A stretch of DNA of 64,000 nucleotides from Flavobacteriales bacterium (GTDB lineage Bacteria; Bacteroidota; Bacteroidia; Flavobacteriales_F; PHOS-HE28). Shown piece by piece: positions 39,101-47,870 of the stretch (position 1 is the stretch's first letter; each line of letters begins with the position of its first letter). The position numbers and the translations under genes were made by a program. Under the pieces are notes generated by a model. That model was not told where the DNA came from. It searched no databases and was given only the letters and a program-made list of their open reading frames with translations. The stretch is taken from positions 3,782,001 through 3,846,000 of the forward strand of contig CP064979.1 in the NCBI GenBank assembly GCA_016699575.1, in the 5' to 3' direction.

Positions 39101-40936
39101 ATGCGCATTCCCCTCCTCGCTCTTGTATTGCTCGGCCTCAATGCCGCGGCCCAGACCGGTCCCGGTGGTGTGGGCAGCAGCAGCAACAACGTGCTCTGGC
39201 TCGATGCCAACTACGGCGTTACGCACAGCAGCAACGTGGTGACCTCCTGGGCCGATCGCTCGGGCAACGGCAACAACGCCAACCTGCCCACCACCATACC
39301 CACGGCGCAACCCACCCGCGTGCTGAACTCCGTGAACGGCTACCCCTCGCTCGATTTCGACGGCACGGACGATCAGCTGTGGGTGAACGACCACGCCTCC
39401 CTCGACCTCACCGCCTGGCACTTCTTCATTGTGGTGACCGCCGACGTGCAGAAGAACTACAACGCCTGGATGGTGAAGGGCGACGACAGCGACGAGAACT
39501 TCGAGATGCTGAGCTACAGCGACGGCAACATGCACACGCCGACCAAGTACTCCGACAATACGCGCACGATCCCCAGTTCAGCAGGTGGTCAGGTCACCAC
39601 CACGTCGTTCGACGTCTTCGAGTACAGTTACAACACCGCGAACGGCCGCGATGTGTACAAGAACGCCGGTGGCATCATCACCGACAACGAGAGCAAGACG
39701 CCCAAGGTGAACAACCTGCCGTTGTACATCGCCAACGAGAGCAGCACCACCGGGCGCAACGTGAACGGCGACATCGCCGAGGTGATCGCGTTCAACGCCC
39801 GCCTCAACAGTACGCAGCGCATCATCGTGAACAACTACCTGGCCGCCAAGTACGGTCGCACCCTGGCCACCAACGACCTCTACATTCAAGACGAGGCGAT
39901 CAACGGCAGTTACGACCACGATGTGGCCGGGATCGGCCGGGTAAGCAGCGGGAATTTGCAGACCGATTCGCGCGGCTCAGGCATCGTGCAGATCGGTAAG
40001 GCCGGTTACGGCGGTTTGGGCGATGACGAATTCCTCCTGTGGGGGCACGACAACGGCGACTTGGGGCCGTACGGCGTCACGGACCTGCCCACCAGAGTGC
40101 AAGGACGCTGGGAGCGTGTATGGCGTGTGAACGAGGTGAATTCGAGCGGGGGCGCCGTGAACGTGGGCAACGTGGACATCACCTTCGACATGGCCGGGTT
40201 GGGCCCTGTAACGGCAACGGACTTGCGCTTGCTGGTGGATACCGATGGTGATGGGCTCTTCGCGGACGAAACGCCGATCAGCGGGGCCACCAACGTGAGC
40301 GGTACTCTGTACCGCTTCTCGAACACCGCCGCGTTGCAGAACGGTTACCGCTTTACGCTGGGCAGCACGAACCTGGGCTCCACGCCGCTGCCCATCGAGC
40401 TCATCTCCTTCACCGCGCGCGGGGCGGCCCCCAACACGGTCGATCTGGAATGGAGCACGGCCACCGAACGCAACAATGATCACTTCACCGTGGAGCGCTC
40501 GGAGAACGCACAGGAATGGACGGCGGTCGCAACGGTGCCCGGCGCAGGCAACAGCAGCACCACGGTGCACTACGCCACCACCGATCGCACGGCCTACGGA
40601 CCGGTGTTCTACTACCGCCTTCGGCAAACCGACACCGATGGCACCAGCACCACCAGCGATGTGATGATGGTGAACATGGGCAGCATACAGGACGAGGCGG
40701 ACTACGCCTATCCCAATCCGTTCTTCGGTCCCTTCACCGTGGTGCTGCACGGGTTGGATGCGGTGGATCGTTTCGAGATGGTGGGCGCCGATGGTCGCGC
40801 CCACGCCGTGCAGTACACGGCCATGGGCAACGGCTCGTTCCGCATCGATCCGGCCGATCTGCCGCCGGGCCGCTATGTGCTGCGCGCCACGGTGCACGAT
40901 GGCGCAAGCGTGCGCTCGGTGAACGTGGTGCACTGA
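39101..40936 (+). CDS. T9SS protein with LamG/DUF8202-like N-terminus
   Basis: 611 residues from the ATG at 39101. Signal peptide ends at NAAAQ. The first ~230 mature residues resemble concanavalin-like Bacteroidota modules (NNVLWLDANYGVTHSSNVV, SWADRSGNGNNANL, GDIAEVIAFNARLN). A middle DUF8202-like region follows (DDEFLLWGHDNGDLG, RWERVWRVNEVNSSGGAV), then an Fn3-like domain (VDLEWSTATERNNDHFTVER) and a sorting domain (DYAYPNPFFGPFTVVLHG, LPPGRYVLRATVHDG). Secreted surface protein of unknown ligand. Not closely related to the neighbouring paralogues. Confidence 0.8.
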   Translation: MRIPLLALVLLGLNAAAQTGPGGVGSSSNNVLWLDANYGVTHSSNVVTSWADRSGNGNNANLPTTIPTAQPTRVLNSVNGYPSLDFDGTDDQLWVNDHASLDLTAWHFFIVVTADVQKNYNAWMVKGDDSDENFEMLSYSDGNMHTPTKYSDNTRTIPSSAGGQVTTTSFDVFEYSYNTANGRDVYKNAGGIITDNESKTPKVNNLPLYIANESSTTGRNVNGDIAEVIAFNARLNSTQRIIVNNYLAAKYGRTLATNDLYIQDEAINGSYDHDVAGIGRVSSGNLQTDSRGSGIVQIGKAGYGGLGDDEFLLWGHDNGDLGPYGVTDLPTRVQGRWERVWRVNEVNSSGGAVNVGNVDITFDMAGLGPVTATDLRLLVDTDGDGLFADETPISGATNVSGTLYRFSNTAALQNGYRFTLGSTNLGSTPLPIELISFTARGAAPNTVDLEWSTATERNNDHFTVERSENAQEWTAVATVPGAGNSSTTVHYATTDRTAYGPVFYYRLRQTDTDGTSTTSDVMMVNMGSIQDEADYAYPNPFFGPFTVVLHGLDAVDRFEMVGADGRAHAVQYTAMGNGSFRIDPADLPPGRYVLRATVHDGASVRSVNVVH

Positions 40937-41032
40937 TCGGTGCGCGTCGGCGCTCCGTTGCCGAAACCCTACCTTGTACGCAGATCACCCCGCAGCCGCA
41001 TGGCCCGTGGCGTTCCACCAACACCCGGCACC

Positions 41033-41239
41033 ATGAACAACTGGCCCAAGAAGAACCTGATCCTCTCGCGTCCTGATGCGTCGGACCAGGGCTGCATACG
41101 CGTACTGCTCAACGGCGACACGCAAGTACTGGTGAAGACCCTGAAGGATTTCGAACGCTGGAAGGAGCGTTACCCCGATGCCCGCATCATCGGCAGCACG
41201 CCTCTGGTGGGCAATGGACCGGCCGACCGGTCGGAGTGA
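41033..41239 (+). CDS. Small hypothetical protein, 68 residues
   Basis: From the ATG at 41033 (MNNWPKKNLILSRPDASD) to KTLKDFERWKERYPDARIIG. An earlier in-frame ATG at 41000 would add 11 residues. It is charged, with no membrane segment or known motif. A Bacteroidota-like -7 box (TACCTTGT near 40970) lies upstream. I do not recognise a family. Confidence 0.5.
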   Translation: MNNWPKKNLILSRPDASDQGCIRVLLNGDTQVLVKTLKDFERWKERYPDARIIGSTPLVGNGPADRSE

Positions 41240-41248
41240 TCGTAAGGC

Positions 41249-41608
41249 TCAGGCCGGTTGGGCCTCTTCCGCAAGGGAAACGAAGTGTGCCTCGGCCTCG
41301 CTCCATTCCTCCCAGATCAGCAGGGCATCCACATCGGCAACGCCCAACGTGGCGGGCGACCAATGACCGTTGGCCATGCCGAAGATGAGCGCGGGCCCGA
41401 AGAAGGGCCGGTCCTCGTTGTCGCCGGCGAACCGGTAACGGATGGGATGGTCCGTGGCGTTCTCGCTATCGTCGATCACCAGGCAATGCCCTTGGGCGAT
41501 GTCCACGGTGGCAATAACGTTCGCGGACAGCATGTCCATGATGTCCACCAACGCCACATCGATGGAACGTACGGTGCGTTGGAGGGGGTCGATACGGAGT
41601 GCTTGCAT
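41249..41608 (-). CDS. Hypothetical protein, DUF3846-like
   Basis: 119 residues from the ATG at 41608 (the frame extends to 41656). The start MQALRIDPLQRTVRSIDV resembles DUF3846 proteins, small phage- or plasmid-associated polypeptides. The rest (ATVDIAQGHCLVIDDSENAT, RPFFGPALIFGMANGHWSPA) also fits. Function is unknown. It converges on the 68-residue gene with a 9-bp gap. Confidence 0.5.
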   Translation of the reverse strand: MQALRIDPLQRTVRSIDVALVDIMDMLSANVIATVDIAQGHCLVIDDSENATDHPIRYRFAGDNEDRPFFGPALIFGMANGHWSPATLGVADVDALLIWEEWSEAEAHFVSLAEEAQPA

Positions 41609-42068
41609 AGGGTTCGTCCCGTGGTGCCGGGCAGCTGAAGGGCAGGGTAGGAGCAAACGGGTGGATCCCGCTTGCTATCGATCGCGCTGGAGTTGACGAT
41701 CAACGTTGGCCCTTGGCACAGAGATACGCCGATCGGTGCGCGCGCCGACCTGCACGACGGAATATTCCCGAACGCGCGCAGCACGCTGGTTTATTTTGAC
41801 CATGGTCCGTCAAGGCCTTCCGCACGACCTACCTTTCACCCAAGCTTGGCTCCGCTTCCAAGCCGCCGAAGACCTGTAGGTGGTCTTCTTCCGAAGGCAC
41901 ATCGCGTCGACGCGCCCTCCGTTGCACATCTACCGATCGCGGAGCATCCGAACCAACAGCGCGCGACCGACCGGGTCAGTACTCCGTCCGTTCCGGACAT
42001 CCGCCATGCGGTTGTCATGGAGCGGGGAGCAAAGAGGACCGGAGCGGCATGCGCACAAGAGCCCGACC
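41609..42068. other. Intergenic region with one hairpin
   Basis: I see no convincing gene in this ~460-bp divergent region. A perfect 7-bp stem GAAGACC-TGTAGGT-GGTCTTC lies around 41867-41887. Another short stem, GCTTGG/CCAAGC, lies just before it. A possible -7 box (TACCTTTC) near 41830 could serve the downstream stress gene. These are weak calls. Confidence 0.4.
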
Positions 42069-42284
42069 ATGGAAGAAGACAGCAGGACGTTCACGCGCAT
42101 ATCGCTCACCATTCCCCCGAACCTGTGGGGCCACAAGAAGATCAAGCTCAAGAACAAGTTCACCCAACTCACCGAGACCGACCTCCACTTCGTGGTGGGC
42201 CGCGAGCGTGATCTGCTCACCCGCCTGCAAGCCAAGCTGGGCCTCACCGAGGCTGAACTCACCACCATCATCAACGCATTATGA
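42069..42284 (+). CDS. CsbD-like stress-response protein
   Basis: 71 residues from the ATG at 42069. It follows the CsbD pattern: NLWGHKKIKLKNKFTQLTET (compare IEGxWKQxKGKVKExWGKLT) and DLHFVVGRERDLLTRLQAKL, then GLTEAELTTII. CsbD proteins are small general-stress proteins of unclear mechanism. The stop overlaps the next start as ATGA (42281-42284), so the two are coupled. Confidence 0.7.
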   Translation: MEEDSRTFTRISLTIPPNLWGHKKIKLKNKFTQLTETDLHFVVGRERDLLTRLQAKLGLTEAELTTIINAL

Positions 42285-42757
42285 GCACTTCAACACCCTT
42301 GCCCCGTCCGCGCACATCCACGGCCATGACCAAGGCCGAGGCCAACGCCTTCAACCACCTCTCGCGCAATGCAGAGAGCTGCGTGCGCAAGAACATCCGT
42401 GTGCACGTGGAGAACATCAACGTGGGCCATACCGTGGCCATGTGCTCCGCCGAGCAGCGCGCGTTCGGCCTGTTCAAGCGTGAACTGCATCCCTCCGACC
42501 TGGTGCACGAGGCCGAGCGGGCCCTTGCGCCATTGCGCGGTGTCGGCATCACGCCGCTCATCGTGGTGCGCCACACCCTGCTGAACAACTCCACGGCGAA
42601 CGTGGACGACGTGATGACGCTGCCGGCCCCACGGTTCTGGGGCCGCATGGGCCAGCGCTTCCGCGCGTTCATGTACATGGCACGCGTGCCCCGTACGCAG
42701 ACCATGGATCCATTCGGCTGGCGGCGCGCCATGAGCGGATCGCACCTCGCTTCCTGA
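42281..42757 (+). CDS. Hypothetical protein coupled to the CsbD-like gene
   Basis: 158 residues, starting inside the stop codon of the CsbD-like gene. Segments such as AFNHLSRNAESCVRKNIRVH, AFGLFKRELHPSDLVHEAER and GITPLIVVRHTLLNNSTANV suggest a compact alpha/beta protein. There is no signal peptide, no membrane segment and no recognised motif. Coupling to CsbD hints at a stress role. Confidence 0.6.
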   Translation: MSTSTPLPRPRTSTAMTKAEANAFNHLSRNAESCVRKNIRVHVENINVGHTVAMCSAEQRAFGLFKRELHPSDLVHEAERALAPLRGVGITPLIVVRHTLLNNSTANVDDVMTLPAPRFWGRMGQRFRAFMYMARVPRTQTMDPFGWRRAMSGSHLAS

Positions 42758-42776
42758 TGATCATCGCGGCTGCTTC

Positions 42777-43166
42777 ATGGCATTCCGTGCAGCCCTGGTC
42801 GACAGGTTCGTCCAGTGCGGAATGCGCAATTGCTGGATCCAGGACGATCGAACCGCAACCCCAAGCACCTTGAGCACTCTCACCAGACAGCTCCTCAGTC
42901 TGCAAGCCCCGCACATCGTCCGCGAGCTGCGTGAAGCGTTCGAGGAGAACGAAACAGAGCTCCGGTTCCGCGCACAGGAAATGCGCCAGCTATACACCGG
43001 GCGCTCACCGGCAGAGATGAAAGTGCCTTTCCTCTTCGATCAGTTCCAAGTGTACGCGGTGTACAACGTGCTCGACGGTTCGTTCGGAAAGCTGGTCATT
43101 ACGGCCATGGGCGAGGAGGACATCGATCGGCCGAGCTTCAGCATCACGGTTTTCCTTACCGCGTAG
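42777..43166 (+). CDS. Hypothetical protein, 129 residues
   Basis: The frame begins at the ATG at 42777, 19 bp after the previous gene. N-terminal residues look atypical; an internal start is possible. The C-terminal part is regular: LQAPHIVRELREAFEENETE, LRFRAQEMRQLYTGRSPAEM, YNVLDGSFGKLVITAMGEED. I do not recognise the family. Probably in the same transcript as the two genes upstream. Confidence 0.5.
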   Translation: MAFRAALVDRFVQCGMRNCWIQDDRTATPSTLSTLTRQLLSLQAPHIVRELREAFEENETELRFRAQEMRQLYTGRSPAEMKVPFLFDQFQVYAVYNVLDGSFGKLVITAMGEEDIDRPSFSITVFLTA

Positions 43167-43276
43167 GACCGGAGCGGAACGTAATCGTCCCTCTGAACGG
43201 GCCGTATTCACCGTGCGCCCGGGCTGGCCGCACAAGGCGGATGGCCCGGACCGTATGCGGCGGGGGCGGTTAACAC

Positions 43277-44974
43277 CTACGGCCGATCTCCACTGGCGGG
43301 CACTGCCGCGAACGTGAGGATGAACGTGGCACCGGCACCGCTCGCAGGTCGATGAACGATGTTGCCGCCCATGGCCAGCATGAACTCCCTGGCGATGGCG
43401 AGCCCCAACCCGGTGCCGTGCACCGGGCCCGGTCCGGGGGCATACCGGAGGAACAGCCGGTCGGCGTCCTTCTGCGGGATCCCTGGGCCCTGATCGGAGA
43501 TCAACAACGATACCTGGTCACCTTCCGGAACGATCTCCAAGGTGATGCGGCCGTGATCCGGTGAATGCCGCACGGCATTGTTCAGGACATTCACCATGAC
43601 CCATACGGCCTTCGCTGCATCCACCTTGATCCGGAGGTCGGTTGTGCTGCCAGGGCGCGCGAAGCGGATGCCCTTTTGTTCGCCCTGCCGGCGAACCGCA
43701 TCCAGGGCATCATCGATCAACGGACCCAGCGCATGCTCTGCGATGGTCACGCGGATGTTACCTGTCTCCACCTGCGCGAGGTCCAGCAGTTCGCTTACGA
43801 TGCGCACGAGCCGCTGATGGTCCTTGCGCAGGTCGGCGATGATCGCCGTCTGGTCCGCGGTGAGCCGGTCGGCCTGCTGGCGCTCCAGGAGCGAAAGCCC
43901 GATACCGGTGCTGGCCAGCGGGGTTTTCAGTTCGTGGCTGATGGTGGCCAGGAAATGCGTTTTGGCGCGGTCCTTCTCCTCGAACGGGGTCACGTTGCGC
44001 AACACGGCCACGGTGCCCATGCGCTCGTCCGAGCGTTGGATCGGGACATGTTCGAGCGTGAAGAACTGCTCCCGTCCGTCCTTCACGATCTTCAGGGGCC
44101 CTTGGCGTTCGCCGCTGAGCACCACCCGCAACAGGTCGTTCACGCGGGAGGCCTCGCTCACCGTGCGCCCCACAATGTCGCTGGCGGCCACTTCGAGCAG
44201 GTCGAGCGCTTGCTGGTTGGCGAAGAGCACGTTGCCCTGTTCGTCCAGGCCGATGCTCGCGTCCTGCAACGATTGGATCACCGCTTCAGCACGCGCTTTC
44301 TCGTCCATGATGCGCGCGAGGTTGCTGCTTTCCCAGCGTTGCAGCTCGCTTGCCATGGCGTTGAACCGTTCGGCCATGTGCCCGAACTCATCGTTGCGAT
44401 CGAGCTCCACACGCTCGTGGTAGTCGCCCCCGGCCACGCGATCGATCCCCTCGGTGAGCCGGCGGATGGGCTCGGCGATGTGCTCGGGTATGCTGAAGAG
44501 CATGGAGAGCGCGATCAACGCGCAGAACGTTCCCGTGATGCCGATCCAGACGAGTGCGTTATCGCCCTTGCTTTCCGCGGCCGCCACCCTGCGCACGATG
44601 GCCTCTTTGTTCAGGTCCACGATGCGCGCGATCCGTTGGCGCAGCACAGCGGTGGGAACGGGGTCGCCATCGGTTTGCGTCCACGCGTCAACGGCACGTG
44701 CGAGCTCGGCGGTGGCCTGGTCCTCGCCCACTTCGGTGATGTTGGCCTGCTGCTTCGCGAGCAGTGCGCGAAGCCGGTCGGCGGCCGCACCATCGGGCCC
44801 GTCGATGGCGGCGACCATGCCCTGCATGTACTCGATGCTCGTGTAGTTGGCCTGGAGCAGGCCCCGGCCCTCGCCGCGCAGCGACCAGATGGTGCCGTAG
44901 CTCACCGCGGCCAGGACGAAGACCAGCAGTGCCAAGGCACCGAGCGCCAGGGTGAGCCGGACCTTGGTCTTCAT
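43277..44974 (-). CDS. HAMP-PAS sensor histidine kinase of the kdp locus
   Basis: 565 residues. TM1 ~7-29 and TM2 ~142-162 enclose an ~110-residue periplasmic helical domain. HAMP lies at ~165-215, PAS at ~235-330 (SLQDASIGLDEQGNVLFAN). HisKA carries the phospho-acceptor H347 in FLATISHELKTP. The ATPase domain has NVLNNAVRHSP, DQGPGIPQKDADRLF and GTGLGLAIAREF. The ATGA overlap with the short KdpD gene suggests both act together as a split KdpD. Its likely partner is the sigma-54 activator at 52105-53430. Confidence 0.85.
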   Translation of the reverse strand: MKTKVRLTLALGALALLVFVLAAVSYGTIWSLRGEGRGLLQANYTSIEYMQGMVAAIDGPDGAAADRLRALLAKQQANITEVGEDQATAELARAVDAWTQTDGDPVPTAVLRQRIARIVDLNKEAIVRRVAAAESKGDNALVWIGITGTFCALIALSMLFSIPEHIAEPIRRLTEGIDRVAGGDYHERVELDRNDEFGHMAERFNAMASELQRWESSNLARIMDEKARAEAVIQSLQDASIGLDEQGNVLFANQQALDLLEVAASDIVGRTVSEASRVNDLLRVVLSGERQGPLKIVKDGREQFFTLEHVPIQRSDERMGTVAVLRNVTPFEEKDRAKTHFLATISHELKTPLASTGIGLSLLERQQADRLTADQTAIIADLRKDHQRLVRIVSELLDLAQVETGNIRVTIAEHALGPLIDDALDAVRRQGEQKGIRFARPGSTTDLRIKVDAAKAVWVMVNVLNNAVRHSPDHGRITLEIVPEGDQVSLLISDQGPGIPQKDADRLFLRYAPGPGPVHGTGLGLAIAREFMLAMGGNIVHRPASGAGATFILTFAAVPASGDRP

Positions 44975-46143
44975 GACAGGATCACCAGGTCAACGTCGTT
45001 GTCCGAAAGCGCCGACAGCAGTCGGCTGAAGGTATTGGTGCGCAGCATCACCTGCCAGATGCTGATGTGCGGCTTGCCGATGCACAAAGTGGTCACGCGC
45101 TTGTCCTTCACCACTTGCAGGATCGCTTCGGTGATGTCGGCGCGCTCCAAGTTGAGGATCTTCGCCGGGAGGAACCCGATGCCCTGTTTCTGTGCGGCGG
45201 CCTGGGCTTGGATCACCTCGGCACCCAGCTCCGTGGCCAACTTGAAATTGTTGATCAGGTGGCGCTGTTTGTCCAGCGGTATCCGGTCCACGGTCTCGTT
45301 CGGCGTCTGCACGTAGAGCACGCTCCAATCGCTGTGGTAGTAGTTGGCCAGCCGCGCCGTCTTGCGGATGATCTTGCGGGCCACATCGGCGTTGCTGCTT
45401 ATCAAAGCGAGGAAGTGCTCGTGCCGCAGCTGCTTGGGTTTCTCCACTTCCTGCTCCACTTTCCGCTCCACTTGCCCCGCCACCTCTTTCAGGGCCAGCT
45501 CTCGCAATTGCAGGATCTTCTCCGGCTGGAAGAAGTTGCGCATGGCCGTCTCCACCTTCGCCTTGTCGTAGATCTTGCCCTCGCGCAGCCGCGTGATCAA
45601 CTCATCGGCCGTGAGGTCGATGTTCACCACCTCATCGGCTCTTTGCAGGAATTTGTCCGGCACTCGTTCGGTGATGGTCACACCGGTGATGCGCTCCACC
45701 TCGGCGTTGATGCTCTCGATGTGCTGGATGTTGACGGCGGTGATCACGTCGATGCCGTTCTCGAGCAGCTCCAGCACGTCCTGGTAGCGCTTTGCGTGCT
45801 TGCTGCCGGGTACGTTGGTGTGCGCCAGTTCGTCCACGATCACTACGGCCGGATGCAGCAACAGGGTGGCGTTCAGGTCGAACTCTTCCAGCCGCTTTCC
45901 CTTGTAGTACACTTCACGACGCGGGATCACGGGCAGTCCTTCAAGCAAAGCGTGCGTATCCGCCCGCAGGTGGGTCTCGATGTAGCCCACTTGGATGTTC
46001 ACGCCTTTCGCTAGAAGGTCATGCGCCTCCTCGAGCATACGGTAGCTCTTGCCCACACCGGCGCTCATGCCTATGTAGACCTTCAGCCGGCCCCGCTGGG
46101 AAGTCGGCCGAAGCAGGGGATCGGTGCCGTCCGAGGCGATCAA
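44971..46143 (-). CDS. kdpD: KdpD N-terminal sensor protein (short form, no kinase domain)
   Basis: 390 residues. The KdpD ATPase-like domain carries Walker A G25-MSAGVGKS33 and Walker B VVIVDELAHTNVPGSKH. Next come NIQHIESINAEVERITG and a USP-type domain (about 250-390: YHSDWSVLYVQTPNETVD, TLCIGKPHISIWQVML). The TM segments and histidine kinase of full-length KdpD (~900 residues) are missing; the adjacent kinase gene supplies them. It overlaps both neighbours by 4 bp. It probably senses turgor or internal K+ and nucleotide state. Confidence 0.9.
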   Translation of the reverse strand: MIASDGTDPLLRPTSQRGRLKVYIGMSAGVGKSYRMLEEAHDLLAKGVNIQVGYIETHLRADTHALLEGLPVIPRREVYYKGKRLEEFDLNATLLLHPAVVIVDELAHTNVPGSKHAKRYQDVLELLENGIDVITAVNIQHIESINAEVERITGVTITERVPDKFLQRADEVVNIDLTADELITRLREGKIYDKAKVETAMRNFFQPEKILQLRELALKEVAGQVERKVEQEVEKPKQLRHEHFLALISSNADVARKIIRKTARLANYYHSDWSVLYVQTPNETVDRIPLDKQRHLINNFKLATELGAEVIQAQAAAQKQGIGFLPAKILNLERADITEAILQVVKDKRVTTLCIGKPHISIWQVMLRTNTFSRLLSALSDNDVDLVILS

Positions 46144-47213
46144 GGCAATGCGATGGCAAGACTGGTCGTGAAGAAAACGTTGTCAGTGGTCGCTGCGCCG
46201 TCCGCATCCATGAAGATCTTGTCTTCGCCCTGGAGCATGCGGCCCTCGATACGCCACAATACATTGGGCGCGATCCAGCGATCGAGGTTCAGTGAGTAGC
46301 CCATGGTATTGAACCCGTTGGGCGTTCCCGTGGCGATGATCACGCCATCCTCGTCCTGGTACAGTTCCCAGCGAGCGGCGATGTAGGTACGGTCGTTGAT
46401 CTTGAACCGCGGGATCACGATCGGGGTGATGAACATGTTCGTACTGTCGCCGCTGGCCGCCTCTTCCGTGCCGATATCACAACCCAGGATCAGCCCGAGG
46501 CGATCGGTCACCTGGAACTGCGCGTACAGGTTGTTGAAGATGCGCATCTGGCTCAGACTGTCCGGCTTGTCATTGCCAATGAAGGTGCTCCAGTTGATCA
46601 CGGTGTTGCTGTTCGGTTTGTACGTGAGTTGCGTGCCGAAGGCGAGCGTGTTGTTACCATCCACCCGCGCGATGCGCTGCCAACCGTTGAGCAAGAGACC
46701 GCTCGCATACCATTTCCCGTTCGAGCTGGTGTAGCTCAAGCGCGCGCCGGCTTCGTAATACGGTGTGTTGTCCGCGAGCAGGCTGCGGGTCAGGTTCCAA
46801 CAGTCCTTGCCGATGGCGCTCTCGAAGCCGATGTGGCTTGGCATGATGCCCGCATCGAGCCATAGCTCTTTCTTCTTGCTCAGTTTCACACCGGCATTCG
46901 TTTCGAACACGCTGCGCAGCAGTTCGGGCTCGGCGGCGAGGTTGTACTGCGGGTAGGTGCCCGCCATCAGTGCGATGTTGCCGCGCACGTAGTTCTTCGC
47001 GTAGTTGAGCTTCACCATGCCGAGGTTCAGGTTCACCTCGTTGTGCCGGTTGAAGCTGTAGAAGAACCCCGGTCGCAGGTGGCTGTCCGGGTTGGCCAGG
47101 TCGTAGCTGTAGTACACCTCAGCATAGGCGCTGATGGTAACGGCGCTGTCGAGCTTCTGCGCGTTGGAGGCAAGGGCGATGCCCACGAGGGGCAGGAAAA
47201 GCAGGCGTTTCAT
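46140..47213 (-). CDS. Outer-membrane porin (OmpL-like beta-barrel) within kdp operon
   Basis: 357 residues with a signal peptide (residues 1-18). The remainder is a string of amphipathic strands ending in an aromatic-free LAIALP: ISAYAEVYYSYDLANPD, NEVNLNLGMVKLNYAKNYV, YYEAGARLSYTSSNGKWYA, RTYIAARWELYQDEDG. This is the beta-barrel porin-2 (BBP2/OmpL-like) family. Its place between kdpC and kdpD with 4-bp overlaps on both sides suggests it lets K+ through the outer membrane when the pump is induced. Confidence 0.82.
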   Translation of the reverse strand: MKRLLFLPLVGIALASNAQKLDSAVTISAYAEVYYSYDLANPDSHLRPGFFYSFNRHNEVNLNLGMVKLNYAKNYVRGNIALMAGTYPQYNLAAEPELLRSVFETNAGVKLSKKKELWLDAGIMPSHIGFESAIGKDCWNLTRSLLADNTPYYEAGARLSYTSSNGKWYASGLLLNGWQRIARVDGNNTLAFGTQLTYKPNSNTVINWSTFIGNDKPDSLSQMRIFNNLYAQFQVTDRLGLILGCDIGTEEAASGDSTNMFITPIVIPRFKINDRTYIAARWELYQDEDGVIIATGTPNGFNTMGYSLNLDRWIAPNVLWRIEGRMLQGEDKIFMDADGAATTDNVFFTTSLAIALP

Positions 47214-47779
47214 TTGGTTGCGGCGTCGAGCGCCAGGTTGAGTTCAAGTACGTTGATGGTGGTCGTACCGAACAGGCCGAGCAAAGGTCCGTCGGTATGC
47301 TGTTCGATCAGTTGATGGACAGCCGATTCGCTCATGCCGCGTGCAGCAGCGATGCGTTCGGCCTGCACGCGCGCGGCCTGCACGCTGAGGTGCGGATCCA
47401 GACCGCTGCCGCTGGCCGTGACCAGTTCGCTGGGGATCTCGCCCTTCGACACGCCCGGGTTGTGCACCAGGAAGGTGTCGATCCGTGCTTGCACGGTGGC
47501 TAGGTAGTCCGGATTGCTGGGGCCTTTGTTGCTGCCGCTGCTGCCCGATGCATTGTAGTCGATCGCGCTGGGTCGGCCCTGGAAATAGCCGTCGCTCGTG
47601 AAGAGCTGGCCCACGAGAGCGGCGCCGATGGGTTCGCCATCGCGGCTCAACAGTTCGGCCTGGCCGCCTTGCGGAGCCGCGACCTTCGCGAAGCCCCAGA
47701 CGATGAGGGTGTAGATGCCGCAGCAGAGGACCAGCATCACAGCGGTCATACGCAAGGCATGGATCAGATTCGTTTTCAT
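47210..47779 (-). CDS. kdpC: K+-transporting ATPase subunit C
   Basis: 189 residues. One TM segment near residues 9-31 (MTAVMLVLCCGIYTLIVWG), then the periplasmic domain with KdpC signatures: LVGQLFTSDGYFQGRPSA, NASGSSGSNKGPSN, ELVTASGSGLDPHLSVQAA and the C-terminal TDGPLLGLFG followed by INVLELNLALD. KdpC stabilises the KdpFABC complex. The gene lies 91 bp after kdpB and overlaps the porin by 4 bp. Confidence 0.95.
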   Translation of the reverse strand: MKTNLIHALRMTAVMLVLCCGIYTLIVWGFAKVAAPQGGQAELLSRDGEPIGAALVGQLFTSDGYFQGRPSAIDYNASGSSGSNKGPSNPDYLATVQARIDTFLVHNPGVSKGEIPSELVTASGSGLDPHLSVQAARVQAERIAAARGMSESAVHQLIEQHTDGPLLGLFGTTTINVLELNLALDAATK

Positions 47780-47817
47780 GGCAGGTTACAGTGAGGTCAT
47801 TGGATCGCACCCGGAGC

Positions 47818-47836
47818 GTCGACCCACTGGGTCGAC
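47818..47836. promoter_or_regulatory. Perfect palindrome in the kdpB-kdpC gap
   Basis: GTCGACCC-ACT-GGGTCGAC, 8-bp arms and a 3-base loop. It lies in the 91-bp intercistronic region. There is no U-tract. It could form an mRNA hairpin adjusting the kdpB/kdpC ratio or act as a protein-binding site; the sequence cannot decide. Confidence 0.45.
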
Positions 47837-47870
47837 CTGACTGGTGCAATGGAGAATGTGAGATCCATTT

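Noticed and set aside
43565..45316. 583-codon plus-strand frame opposite the kinase and KdpD genes
   Set aside because: Antisense shadow; the minus-strand genes carry full catalytic motifs and cover it completely.
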